Source of the DNA: DATBLE01 sp963791425
GTDB lineage: Bacteria > Actinomycetota > Thermoleophilia > Gaiellales > Gaiellaceae
NCBI GenBank assembly: GCA_963791425.1
Contig: CAWBSE010000002.1
Coordinates: 62,001-126,000 of the forward strand
DNA: 64,000 nt
Direction: 5' to 3'
Shown: positions 1-8,999 of the stretch, piece after piece
How positions within the stretch are numbered: the stretch's first letter is position 1
Layout: every line of letters begins with the position of its first letter
Translations under genes and position numbers: made by a program
The notes under the pieces: generated by a model
Told to the model about the DNA's origin: nothing
Databases searched by the model: none
Seen by the model: only the letters and a program-made list of their open reading frames with translations

Positions 1-2
1 GC

Positions 3-164
3 GTGATGTCCGACTTCACGATGCCGGACGTCACGGTCAGCCAGAACTTCGCGAACGGCAACGGCCAGGCGGTGACGGCCACCGGAACATTGTCGATGGC
101 GGACAACGGCAACCAGGACGCGTGCAAGGGCGCGCCCCTGACGCTGCACCTGAGCAGCATCTAG
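3..164 (+). CDS. C-terminal end of a secreted/surface protein (partial)
   Basis: The window opens inside this gene; only the last 53 codons and the TAG stop are present. The visible part is rich in Thr, Ser, Asn and Gly, contains a single Cys, and ends with the beta-strand-like LTLHLSSI, as in exported surface proteins of actinobacteria. The next gene is also an exported beta-rich protein, so the two may form a cell-surface cluster. The family cannot be named from this fragment. Confidence 0.6.
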   Translation: MMSDFTMPDVTVSQNFANGNGQAVTATGTLSMADNGNQDACKGAPLTLHLSSI

Positions 165-181
165 AGGACCGATCTCTCGGA

Positions 182-208
182 GAGGCGCGGCTGCGGCAGC
201 CGCGCCTC
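182..208 (+). terminator. Perfect GC hairpin between two surface-protein genes
   Basis: A 13-bp arm (GAGGCGCGGCTGC) is followed by one base and its exact reverse complement, starting 18 bp after the preceding stop codon. There is no T tract, so it is best read as a GC-type or Rho-assisted terminator. Confidence 0.6.
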
Positions 209-238
209 CCGTCCCCGGTGCCGACTGAGAGCGCATCC

Positions 239-3200
239 GTGATCTCCCGACTTCTCCCAGTACTCGGACGCGTGGCGCGCTTCAGTTGGTCGCGCACCCG
301 CCCCACTCGTCTCCTCGCGGCACTCTGGCGGCCGACCCGCTTCGTCGTCGGCTCCCCCAGGCGGTTGGGGCTCCTCGGAGTGGCGGTCGCGGTACTCGTG
401 GTCGTCGTGGGCGCAGTCGCCTACTTCACTCAGGCCGGCTCCGGGGTCGCGGCTGCGAGTGTCGGCTCGTTCGCGACCCCGTCGATCACGAGCGCCACCC
501 CCGGTGCAGGAACGGTCGCTCTGAGCTGGTCGACGGTCACGCCGCCCACCACGGGGTCGGTCACGTACTCGGTGTCACGGGACGGCGGCGTCGCGGGCGG
601 CGACTGCCCCACTTCCGCGTCGCCGACCGGCGCGACGAGCTGCACCGATTCCGGCCTGAGCGCCGGGAACCACAGCTTCACGGTGACGGCTTACTGGCGG
701 TCGTGGACATCGACGAGTGGCACCACGAACGTGAACCTGGCCTCCGGCGCAGCGACCAAGCTCGTCTTCACGACCGGCCCGCAGAGCGTGCAGGTGACGC
801 AGCTCACCGGGACGATCACGATCCAGCGGCAGGACTCTGCGAGCAATCCGGCCACGACCGGTGCGATCACCGTCGGGCTCGCCAGCAGCTCCGGAGCGGG
901 CGTTTTTCGGGACACCGGGGACACCACGACGATCACGTCGGTGCAAATTCCCGACGGCTCGTCGAGCGCGAGCTTCAAATACAGGGACACGAACGCGGGC
1001 TCGCCGGTCATCACCGCCTCGAGTGGGTCGCTCACACAGGCGCAACAGACGGAGACGATCGCCAAGGGCAACCAGACGATCACCTTCGGCGGACTGGCCG
1101 GCAAGCGCTTCGACGAGGGGCCGGTCACCGTCAGCGCCACCGCCTCCTCCGGCCTCACGGTCAGCTTCAGCTCCGCCACAACCGGTGTCTGCACCGTGTC
1201 CGGGACGACGGTCACCTTCGTCACCGTCGGCACCTGCACGATCAACGCCGACCAGGCCGGCAACGCGAACTGGAACGCCGCACCCCAGGTCCAGCAGTCC
1301 TTCACGATCAGCAAGGGCAACCAGACGATCACCTTCGCCGCGCTCGCCGGCAAGACCTTCGATCAGGCCTCGGTCACCGTCAGCGCCACCGCCTCCTCCG
1401 CGCTCGCCGTCGCCTTCACGTCCGCCACCACCAGCGTCTGCACCGTCTCCGGCACCACGGTCACCTTCGTCACCGTCGGCACCTGCACGATCAACGCCGA
1501 CCAGGCCGGCAACGCGAACTGGAACGCCGCACCCCAGGTCCAGCAGTCCTTCACGATCAGCAAGGGCAACCAGACGATCACCTTCGCCGCGCTCGCCGGC
1601 AAGACCTTCGATCAGGCCTCGGTCACCGTCAGCGCCACCGCCTCCTCCGCGCTCACCGTCGCCTTCACGTCCGCCACCACCAGCGTCTGCACCGTCTCCG
1701 GGACGACGGTCACCTTCGTCACCGTCGGCACCTGCACGATCAACGCCGACCAGGCCGGCAACGCGAACTGGAACGCCGCACCCCAGGTCCAGCAGTCCTT
1801 CACGATCAGCAAGGGCACCCAGACGATCACCTTCGCCGCGCTCGCCGGCAAGACCTTCGATCAGGCCTCGGTCACCGTCAGCGCCACCGCCTCCTCCGGC
1901 CTCACGGTCAGCTTCACGCTCCGCCACCACCGGCGTCTGCACCGTCTCCGGGACCACGGTCACCTTCGTCACCGTCGGCACCTGCACGATCAACGCCGAC
2001 CAGGCCGGCAACGCGAACTGGAACGCCGCACCCCAGGTCCAGCAGTCCTTCACGATCAGCAAGGGCAACCAGACGATCACCTTCGCCGCGCTCGCCGGCA
2101 AGACCTTCGATCAGGCCTCGGTCACCGTCAGCGCCACCGCCTCCTCCGGCGCTCGCCGTCGTCTTCACGCTCCGCCACCACCAGCGTCTGCACCGTCTCC
2201 GGCACCACCGTCACCTTCGTCACCGTCGGCACCTGCACGATCAACGCCGACCAGGCCGGCAACACCAACTGGAACGCCGCACCCCAGGTCCAGCAGTCCT
2301 TCACGATCAGCAAGGGCAACCAGACGATCACCTTCGCCGCGATCTCCACCAAGCGCTTCGACCTGAGCCCCCTCGCTCTCAGCGCCACCGTCTCCTCCGG
2401 GCTCACGGTCGCCTTCACCTCCGCCACCACCAGCATCTGCACCGTCTCCGGCACCACCGTCACCTTCGTCACCGTCGGCACCTGCACGATCAACGCCAAC
2501 CAGGCCGGCAACACCAACTGGAACGCCGCCACGCAGGTGCAACGCAGCTTCACGATCAGCAAGGGCAACCAGACGATCACCTTCGCCGCGATCTCCACCA
2601 AGACCTTCGACCTGAGCCCCCTCGCTCTCAGCGCCACCGCCTCCTCCGGGCTCACCGTCGCTTTCACGTCGGCGACCACGAGCATCTGCACGGTCTCGGG
2701 AACCACCGCCACCTTCGTCACCGTCGGCACCTGCACGATCAACGCCAACCAGGCCGGCAACACCAACTGGAACGCCGCCACGCAGGTGGCGCGGAGCTTC
2801 ACGATCAGCAAGGGCACCCAGACGATCAGCTTCACGTCGAGCGCCCCCGGGAACGCTGCGGTCGGCGGCCCGACCTATACGCCGACGGCAACTGCGACCT
2901 CGGGCTTGGCCGTCACGTTCACCTCCGCCACCACGAGCGTTTGCACCGCCTCCGGCGCCATCATCACCTTCGTCGGCGCCGGCACCTGCACGATCAACGC
3001 CAACCAGGCCGGCAACACCAACTGGAACGCCGCAACGCAGGTCCAGCAGAGCTTCACCGTCACCGGCGCCCTGACGATCTCCAGCGTCGTCCGCGACGGC
3101 GGCAACAAGAAGGTGCACTTCACGGGCTCCGGCGCGCTCGCGTCGACGACGATCACCGTCACGATCTGCGCCGTCAACAGTTTCCCGTGCGCGTCGCCGG

Positions 3201-3352
3201 TGACCACCTCCGTCGTGTCCAGCCCGGCCGGCGGGTCGTGGACGAGTGCCCAGAGCGGCGCCGATCTCGCCGTGAGCCAGACCTACTACGCCCAGGCGGT
3301 GCAGGGATCGAGAACGAGCGCGGTGTTCACCTTCTCCACGACGGGCTTGTAG
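239..3352 (+). CDS. Large exported Ig-like repeat protein (8 MBG-type repeats), with compensating indels
   Basis: The chosen start is GTG 239, giving about 1037 residues. A basic N-terminus is followed by one hydrophobic segment (about residues 43-61) and the motif AYFTQAGSG, like the signal region of SipW-type surface proteins. Next come a fibronectin-III-like domain (about 70-165), an Ig-like segment (about 175-270), eight 83-residue repeats (about 275-942) with conserved Cys pairs (CTVSGTTVTF, GTCTINADQAGN), and a beta-rich C-terminal domain. Residues about 560-644 are out of frame: extra bases near 1919, 2150 and 2170 add up to +3, so the frame is lost and then restored. The likely role is a surface-anchored adhesive or structural protein. 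No enzymatic motif is visible. It converges on polA with a 4-bp gap. Confidence 0.75.
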   Translation: MISRLLPVLGRVARFSWSRTRPTRLLAALWRPTRFVVGSPRRLGLLGVAVAVLVVVVGAVAYFTQAGSGVAAASVGSFATPSITSATPGAGTVALSWSTVTPPTTGSVTYSVSRDGGVAGGDCPTSASPTGATSCTDSGLSAGNHSFTVTAYWRSWTSTSGTTNVNLASGAATKLVFTTGPQSVQVTQLTGTITIQRQDSASNPATTGAITVGLASSSGAGVFRDTGDTTTITSVQIPDGSSSASFKYRDTNAGSPVITASSGSLTQAQQTETIAKGNQTITFGGLAGKRFDEGPVTVSATASSGLTVSFSSATTGVCTVSGTTVTFVTVGTCTINADQAGNANWNAAPQVQQSFTISKGNQTITFAALAGKTFDQASVTVSATASSALAVAFTSATTSVCTVSGTTVTFVTVGTCTINADQAGNANWNAAPQVQQSFTISKGNQTITFAALAGKTFDQASVTVSATASSALTVAFTSATTSVCTVSGTTVTFVTVGTCTINADQAGNANWNAAPQVQQSFTISKGTQTITFAALAGKTFDQASVTVSATASSGLTVSFTLRHHRRLHRLRDHGHLRHRRHLHDQRRPGRQRELERRTPGPAVLHDQQGQPDDHLRRARRQDLRSGLGHRQRHRLLRRSPSSSRSATTSVCTVSGTTVTFVTVGTCTINADQAGNTNWNAAPQVQQSFTISKGNQTITFAAISTKRFDLSPLALSATVSSGLTVAFTSATTSICTVSGTTVTFVTVGTCTINANQAGNTNWNAATQVQRSFTISKGNQTITFAAISTKTFDLSPLALSATASSGLTVAFTSATTSICTVSGTTATFVTVGTCTINANQAGNTNWNAATQVARSFTISKGTQTISFTSSAPGNAAVGGPTYTPTATATSGLAVTFTSATTSVCTASGAIITFVGAGTCTINANQAGNTNWNAATQVQQSFTVTGALTISSVVRDGGNKKVHFTGSGALASTTITVTICAVNSFPCASPVTTSVVSSPAGGSWTSAQSGADLAVSQTYYAQAVQGSRTSAVFTFSTTGL
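1064..3058 (+). repeat. Eight tandem 249-bp repeats (83 codons each)
   Basis: Units begin with AAGGGCAACCAGACGATC (ACC in place of AAC in two) at 1064, 1313, 1562, 1811, 2061, 2312, 2561 and 2810. The period is exactly 249 bp except where the three extra bases occur. Units 2-5 are almost identical at DNA level and the last unit is the most divergent, indicating recent internal duplication. Because the period is a multiple of three and GC-rich, the other frames also stay open over long stretches. Confidence 0.9.
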
Positions 3353-3356
3353 GAAG

Positions 3357-5931
3357 CTAGTCCTTCGCCTCGTTCCAGTCCGGCCCTGCGCCGACGTCGA
3401 CGGCGAGCGGCGGGTCGAGCGCGTAGGCGCCACACATCTCCTCGCGGACGAGATCCTTGATCGCGCCCGCCTCCTTGTCGGGCGCCTCGAGCAGCAGCTC
3501 GTCGTGCACCTGGAGCACGAGGCGGGCGGTCCGGCCCTCGTCCCTGAGCCGGCCGTGGATGCGGATCATCGCCACCTTGATGATGTCCGCGTTCGAGCCC
3601 TGCATGACGAAGTTGACCGCTAGCCGCTCGCCAAGTGATCGGGTCTGGCGGTTCTGGGCGCGGATCTCGGGGACGGGGCGGCGGCGGCCGAGCAGCGAGG
3701 TGACGTAGCCGTCTCGCGACGCCTCCTCGATCGTGCGCGCGATGAAGTCCTGGACGTGGGGGAAGCGGGCGAGGTATGCGTCGATGTACTCCTGCGCCTG
3801 CTCGCGCGGGATCTCCAGGTTCTCGGAGAGGCCGAACGCGGAGATGCCGTAGATGATCCCGAAGTTGATCATCTTGGCGACCGCACGCTCGCCCTTGGTC
3901 AGGGTCGCCGGGTCCTTGCCGAGGACCTCGGCGGCGGTGGCGGTGTGGATGTCCTCCCCGCGCTCGAACGCCTCGCGGAGCTTCGGCTCGCCGGAGACGT
4001 GCGCGAGGATCCGCAGCTCGATCTGCGAGTAATCGGCCGAGACGAGCTTCGAGCCGGCCTCGGCGACGAAGGCGGAGCGGATCTCACGGCCGAGCTCGGT
4101 TCGGATCGGGATCGCCTGGAGGTTCGGGTTCGAGGTCGAGAGCCGCCCGGTCGCGGCGACCGCCTGGTTGATCGTCGTGTGCAGGCGGCCGTCCTCGCCG
4201 ATCAGCGTCGGCAGCGGCCCGAGGTACGTGTTGATCAGCTTCGACAGCTCGCGCCATTCCTCGATCACCGCCGACGATCGCGTGGTCGCGGCGGATCGTG
4301 CGCAGGACGCGCGTGTCGGTCGAATAGCCGGTCTTGCCCTTCCGGCCGGGGGTCAGCTGCAGCTTCTCGAACAGGATCCGCGCGACCTGTTGCGTCGACC
4401 CGAGCATGAACTCCTCGCCCGCGAGCTCGTACGCCTTCGACTCGAGCTCCTCGAGCCGGTCGGTCAGCCGGGCGGTGATCTCGCCCATCCGGTACGTGTC
4501 GATCCGGACGCCGGCGTCCTCCATCTCCGCGAGCACCGGGACGAGCGGCAGCTCGATCGTCTCGTACAGCTCCAGGTTCCCGCGCTCGAGCAGCCGGGCG
4601 CGCATGTGCGAGACGAGCCGGAGCGGCAGGGCCGCCCGCCGGACGAGGGCGGTCGTCTCCTCGTCGGCCTCGGGTACCGGCCGAACGTCGACGCCGTACT
4701 CGATCGCGAGGTCGTCGAGCTCGTAGGACGCCCGCCCCGGCTCGATCAGATAGGCGGCAAGGAGCGTGTCGTCCCTCGGCGTGACCCGCTGCGCCTTGGC
4801 GTCGTGGGCCACCGCTGAAAACGCTTGTAACACTGTGTTACTTGCTCTCGGCCCCACGGTGACGCCGTCGTCATTCGCGATGGCCATGCGGTTTTCGGCG
4901 GTCGCGAGGCCGACCGTTTGACCTTGTAACACTGTGTTACTTGGATCTTCGGCCTCGCGCCACGGCAGCTCGTCGCCCTCGACGACCCGTGGGGCCGCGG
5001 CCGGGAGGGCTTCGTCCAGCAGGTCGACTCGCTGCAGGAGGCCGCGGAACTCGAACCGGCGGAACATCTCCGTGAGCTGCGAGCGGTCGGGCGGCGCGAG
5101 CACGAGCTGGGCCGGGTCGCAGTCGATGTCCAGATCGCGGCGCATCGTCGCGAGCTGCTTCGACTGCCGCGCCTGGTCGGCGTGCTCGGCGAGGGCCTTG
5201 CGGCGCGCCGGGGTCTGCTCCTCGACGTGCTCCAGCACCGACTCGAGCGAGCCGTACTTCTGGAGCAGCTGCGACGCGGTCTTGTCGCCGATGCCCGGTA
5301 CGCCGGCGATGTTGTCGGACGTGTCGCCTTTCAGGCCGATGAAGTCGGGCACCTTGTCGGCGGTTATCCCGAGGCGGGCCTCCACCCGGTCGGGCGTGTA
5401 GACGTTGACGTCCGCGACCCCGCGCGGGGTCATCATCAGGCAGACGTTCTCGGAGACGAGCTGGAACGCGTCCCGGTCGGTCGAGACGACGCAGGTCTTC
5501 ACCCCCGCTGCGTCGGCGCGCGTCGCGAGCGTGGCGATCACGTCGTCCGCCTCCCAGCCCTCGAACTCGAGGTTCCGGTAGCCGAACGCCTCGACGATCG
5601 GCCGGAAGAACGGGAACTGCTCGCGGAGCAGGTCCGGCATCGGGCGTCGCCCCTCCTTGTAGTCCGCGGCGATCTCGGCGCGATGCACCGGGCGGGTGTC
5701 CCACGCCACCGCGACGCCCTTCGGCCGGTAGTCGGAGAGCAGCTTGAACAGCATGTTCGTGAACCCGAGCAGCGCGCCCGTAGCGAAGCCCTCGCTCGTC
5801 GCCAGCTCCTCCGGCAGGGCGAAGAACGCGCGGTACGCGAGGTTGTTGCCGTCGACCAGGAAGAGCTCGGACTCGCGGGCCGGAGCGTCGTCGAGCTCGA
5901 GCTCCTCCCCGGTGACCGTCTTCGGGGACAT
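3357..5931 (-). CDS. polA: DNA polymerase I (one frameshift)
   Basis: DNA polymerase I fills gaps and removes RNA primers in replication and repair. From the ATG at 5931 the protein shows a 5'-3' exonuclease domain (VDGNNLAYRAF, EADDVIATLA, GLKGDTSDNIAGVPGIG), a middle region without obvious 3'-5' exonuclease acidic residues, and a family A polymerase domain with motif A (SADYSQIELRILAH), the O-helix (KMINFGIIYG) and motif C (VLQVHDELLLEAP). The frame changes once near 4268-4272, between IRRDHAIV and IEEWRELSKL, where one G appears extra. Both halves are fully conserved, so a sequencing error is likelier than a pseudogene. Two identical palindromes encode SNTVLQ twice in the poorly conserved middle region. 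The gene appears leaderless (TAGCGT, 6 nt, ATG). Confidence 0.93.
4824..4943. repeat. Two identical palindromic elements 99 bp apart inside polA
   Basis: The 15-bp palindrome GTAACACTGTGTTAC lies at 4827-4841 and 4926-4940, and identity extends to 21 bp (4824-4844 and 4923-4943). The offset is 99 bp, so both copies are read in the same polA frame as SNTVLQ. Their A+T content is far above the surrounding DNA. No other copy was seen in the window. Confidence 0.85.
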
Positions 5932-5937
5932 GGCGCA

Positions 5938-5947
5938 ACGCTATCGT
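5938..5947. promoter_or_regulatory. Overlapping divergent -10 elements for polA and the LarA-like gene
   Basis: On the minus strand TAGCGT (5943-5938) ends 6 nt before the polA ATG. On the plus strand TATCGT (5942-5947) ends 9 nt before the ATG at 5957. The two hexamers overlap. Such short distances imply transcripts starting at or next to the start codon. Confidence 0.5.
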
Positions 5948-5956
5948 CCCGACGCG

Positions 5957-7468
5957 ATGCGCCGGGTTCCCCTTCTGTACAGCTCCCGGCTCGTGGTCGC
6001 GGACGCCGGCGAGGACGCGGTGGTGATCGCGCCGCCGCCGCCGCCCGATGAGGCGATCGCCGACGTCGGGGCGGCCGTGCGCGACGCACTGCGGTTCCCG
6101 CTCGCAGGCGAGCCGCTCGAGACGCTCGTCCCGCGCGACGGCAAGGTAACGATCCTGGTCGAGCCGCCGGCGCTGCCGGTGCCCGGCTCGTCCCGCGACC
6201 CGCGGCAGGCCGCGCTGGTCGCAGCGTCGGGAGAGCTCGAACGGATCGGCGTCCCGACCGACCGCCAGACGATCCTCGTCGCCGCCGGGCTTGCGCGGCG
6301 GCCCGGGCGGCGGGTGGTCGAGAGCCTCGGAACGCCGGAGTTCGCGCTGCGGTTCCGCGGCGAGGTCGTCGTGCACGACGCCGAGGATCCAGAGCTCGTC
6401 GACGTCGGCTCGCACGGCGATGTGCCGTTGCGCGTGTCACGCGCGATCGCCGAGGCGGGCGCGGTCGTCACGGTCGGCGCCGCCGAGACCGTTCTGCACG
6501 GCGGGCCCTCGTCGCTGCTCGCCGCCTGCGGGGCCGACACCATGCGGGCCGCCGCCGCCGACTCGCTGCTCGAGACCCACTCCGCCCCGGGCTGGGAGCT
6601 CGCGCTCGCACTGGAGCGCGCGCTCGGACGGCGCGTCCCGCTGATCGGCGCATCGCTGACGCTGGATCTGCCCCGCCTCTCCGGAGCGCTGCGCGGCTAC
6701 CCGTACGAGCGCGCGGCGGTGGAGCGGATCGCCGCGTCCCGGCTGGCACGAGCGTTCAGCCTCGTGCCGGGCGCGTTGCGGATGCGCATGCTCACCTCGC
6801 TCTCGCTGGAGCTCACCGCGTCGTCGGCGTTCGGCGGGCCGCCCTCGGTCGCGCACGCGGAGGCGCTCCTCCGCAGCGTCGAGTCCCGAAGCGCCGCGCT
6901 GGCCGAGCCGCTCGACACCGTGTGCATCGGGATCCCGCGCACGACGCTCGCCCTGCCGCGCGAGCGGCCCAACGCCCTCGCCGCCGCCGCGATCGGACTC
7001 GGATACGCGCTGCGGCTCTGGCGCGACGCGTTCCCGGTGCGCGAGGGCGGCACGGTCATCCTCCTCAGCCCGTTCCGCCGGCGCTTCGCCCACCCCACAC
7101 AGCAGCCGTACCGCGCGTTCTTCCAGGCGACGCGGACCGGCCGCGAGACGGCCGTGGTCGCCGAGGCCGAGCGCGCGGCCGCCGCCGACCCGCGCGCGAT
7201 CGCCGCGTACCGGGCGGGTCGCACCTGCCACCCGCGCCTCCCCTTCGCCGACTGGGACGCCTGCCGCCCGGCCCTCGATCGACTCGGCGCCGTCGTCATC
7301 GCCGGCTGCCGCGATGCGACCGCCGCCCGACAGCTCGGCTTCGTCCCGACCCACGGCCTCTCCGCAGCGCTCGAGATGGCCCGCGGCCTCGGAGGCGAGG
7401 AGCATCGCGTCGGGTTCCTGCTCTCGCCCCCGTACTTCCCGGTCCGCGTCGGACCGGTCGAAGGCTAG
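5957..7468 (+). CDS. LarA-like (DUF2088) protein
   Basis: The protein is about 503 residues from ATG 5957. The N-terminal part (PLETLVPRDGKVTILVE, then a Rossmann-like segment) matches the LarA/DUF2088 family, whose best-known member is the nickel-pincer lactate racemase. His residues occur where LarA has its cofactor and catalytic His (VVVHDAED; ETVLHGGPSSLL). The Lys that carries the pincer cofactor in the GGGAK motif is not visible; the region reads LLAACGADTM. It may therefore be a non-racemase paralogue or act on another hydroxy acid. It is divergent from polA, and its stop codon overlaps livF tail to tail by 4 bp. Confidence 0.65.
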   Translation: MRRVPLLYSSRLVVADAGEDAVVIAPPPPPDEAIADVGAAVRDALRFPLAGEPLETLVPRDGKVTILVEPPALPVPGSSRDPRQAALVAASGELERIGVPTDRQTILVAAGLARRPGRRVVESLGTPEFALRFRGEVVVHDAEDPELVDVGSHGDVPLRVSRAIAEAGAVVTVGAAETVLHGGPSSLLAACGADTMRAAAADSLLETHSAPGWELALALERALGRRVPLIGASLTLDLPRLSGALRGYPYERAAVERIAASRLARAFSLVPGALRMRMLTSLSLELTASSAFGGPPSVAHAEALLRSVESRSAALAEPLDTVCIGIPRTTLALPRERPNALAAAAIGLGYALRLWRDAFPVREGGTVILLSPFRRRFAHPTQQPYRAFFQATRTGRETAVVAEAERAAAADPRAIAAYRAGRTCHPRLPFADWDACRPALDRLGAVVIAGCRDATAARQLGFVPTHGLSAALEMARGLGGEEHRVGFLLSPPYFPVRVGPVEG

Positions 7469-8220
7469 TCCTCGCCGAGGTAGGTCTTGCGTACCTGGGG
7501 GTTCTCGCGCAACGACTTCGCGTCGTCGGCGAGCGCGATCGCGCCCGTCTCGAGGACGTAGCCGCGGTCGGCGACGTCGAGGGCCATCAGGGCGTTCTGC
7601 TCGACGAGCAGGATCGGGGTGCCCTGCTTGTTGATCTCGACGACGATCTCGAAGATCTTCTCGACGAAGATCGGGGCGAGCCCCATCGACGGCTCGTCGA
7701 GGAGCAGCAGCGTCGGGTGGGCCATCAGCGCGCGGCCCATCGCGCACATCTGCTGCTCGCCGCCGGACATCGTTCCCGCCTTCTGGGTCTTCCGCTCGGC
7801 GAGCCGGGGGAAGAGCGCGTAGACCCGGTCGAGATCCTCCTTCAGGCCGCTCTTGTCCTTGCGCTGGAATGCGCCCATCTCCAGGTTCTCCAGGACGGTC
7901 ATGCGCGGGAAGAGCTTCCGGCCCTCGGGCGACTGGGCGACGCCGCGCGCGACGATGTCGTGCGGCGCGTCGTTGGTGATGTCGTCCCCGCGGAACTTGA
8001 TCGTGCCGCGGCGCGGATGGTTGAGGCCGTTGATCGAGCGCAGGGTGGTCGACTTGCCGGCGCCGTTCGAGCCGAGCAGCGTGACGATCTCACCGTCGCG
8101 AACCTCGAGCGTGACGCCCTTGAGCGCGTGGATCGCGCCGTAGTAGGTGTGGACGCCCTCGAGCTCGAGGATGGGCGGCTCGACCGTCGCTGCCTGGGGG
8201 GCCGCAGGTGCGTTGCTCAT
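7465..8220 (-). CDS. livF: Branched-chain amino-acid ABC transporter, ATP-binding protein LivF
   Basis: This 251-residue ATPase couples ATP hydrolysis to uptake of branched-chain amino acids or related substrates. It has Walker A (GSNGAGKST), the Q-loop region, the signature MSGGEQQMCAMGRALM and Walker B (LLLLDEPSMGLAP). The SMGLAP sequence after Walker B is typical of LivF. It is the last gene of a minus-strand livH-livM-livG-livF operon; its ATG overlaps the livG TGA (ATGA). Confidence 0.93.
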   Translation of the reverse strand: MSNAPAAPQAATVEPPILELEGVHTYYGAIHALKGVTLEVRDGEIVTLLGSNGAGKSTTLRSINGLNHPRRGTIKFRGDDITNDAPHDIVARGVAQSPEGRKLFPRMTVLENLEMGAFQRKDKSGLKEDLDRVYALFPRLAERKTQKAGTMSGGEQQMCAMGRALMAHPTLLLLDEPSMGLAPIFVEKIFEIVVEINKQGTPILLVEQNALMALDVADRGYVLETGAIALADDAKSLRENPQVRKTYLGED

Positions 8221-8999
8221 GTCGCCACCGCCGCCTTCCCGAGATAGGCCTCGATCACGCGCGGGTCCTTCTGGACTTCCTGCGGCGTGCCCTCGGCGAT
8301 CTTCTCGCCGTAGTCGAGAACCGTGACGCGGTCGGAGACGCCCATGACGACGCGCATGTCGTGCTCGATCATCAGGACGGTCAGGCCGCGCTTCGCGCGC
8401 AGCTCCTGGACGAAGTCGGTGAACGCCGCGGTCTCCTGAGGGTTCATCCCGGCGGTCGGCTCGTCGAGCAGCAGCAGCTTGGGCTCTGTCGCCAGCGCCC
8501 GCGCCACCTCGAGCCGCCGCTGGTCGCCGTACGGCAGGTTCCGTGCCCAGTTGTCCGCCTGGTCGCCGAGCGTGCAGTAGTCGAGCAGCTCGCGCGCGGT
8601 CTGCTCGGCCCGGGCCTCCTCGCGCCGCACCCTGGGCGTGCGGAGCACCGCGCCGACGATCCCGGTCTTCAGCCGGCAGTGCATCCCGACGAGCACGTTC
8701 TCGAGCGCGGTCATGTCCTGGAACAGCCGGATGTTCTGGAACGTCCGGCCGATCCCCCGCTCGGTGACGGAATGCGGCGGCTTCGCGGTGACGTCGGTTC
8801 CGTCGAAGACGACCGAGCCGGCGGTCGGCTTGTAGACGCCGGTGATCATGTTGAAGAAGGTCGTCTTCCCGGCACCGTTCGGCCCGATCAGGCTGACGAT
8901 CGCTCCTTCCGGGATGACGAAGTCCACGCTGGAGACGGCGACGAGCCCGCCGAACTCCTTGCGCAGGCCCGTCACCTCGAGCAGGTTGGCCGCGGTCAT
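8217..8999 (-). CDS. livG: Branched-chain amino-acid ABC transporter, ATP-binding protein LivG
   Basis: This 260-residue ATPase has Walker A (GPNGAGKTTFFNMITG), the LivG-typical GIGRTFQNIRLF Q-loop, a divergent signature (NLPYGDQRRLEVARAL) and Walker B with TAGMNPQE. The ATG at 8999 lies in the 4-nt overlap with livM, which fixes the start; open frame upstream of it is livM read in another frame. It pairs with LivF to form the ATPase heterodimer. Confidence 0.93.
   Translation of the reverse strand: MTAANLLEVTGLRKEFGGLVAVSSVDFVIPEGAIVSLIGPNGAGKTTFFNMITGVYKPTAGSVVFDGTDVTAKPPHSVTERGIGRTFQNIRLFQDMTALENVLVGMHCRLKTGIVGAVLRTPRVRREEARAEQTARELLDYCTLGDQADNWARNLPYGDQRRLEVARALATEPKLLLLDEPTAGMNPQETAAFTDFVQELRAKRGLTVLMIEHDMRVVMGVSDRVTVLDYGEKIAEGTPQEVQKDPRVIEAYLGKAAVAT

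Noticed and set aside
286..3360. Long Arg/His-rich open frames overlapping the repeat protein on both strands
   Set aside because: They arise because a 249-bp GC-rich repeat keeps several frames open; residue composition is biased and the real frame has signal, FN3 and Ig-like features.
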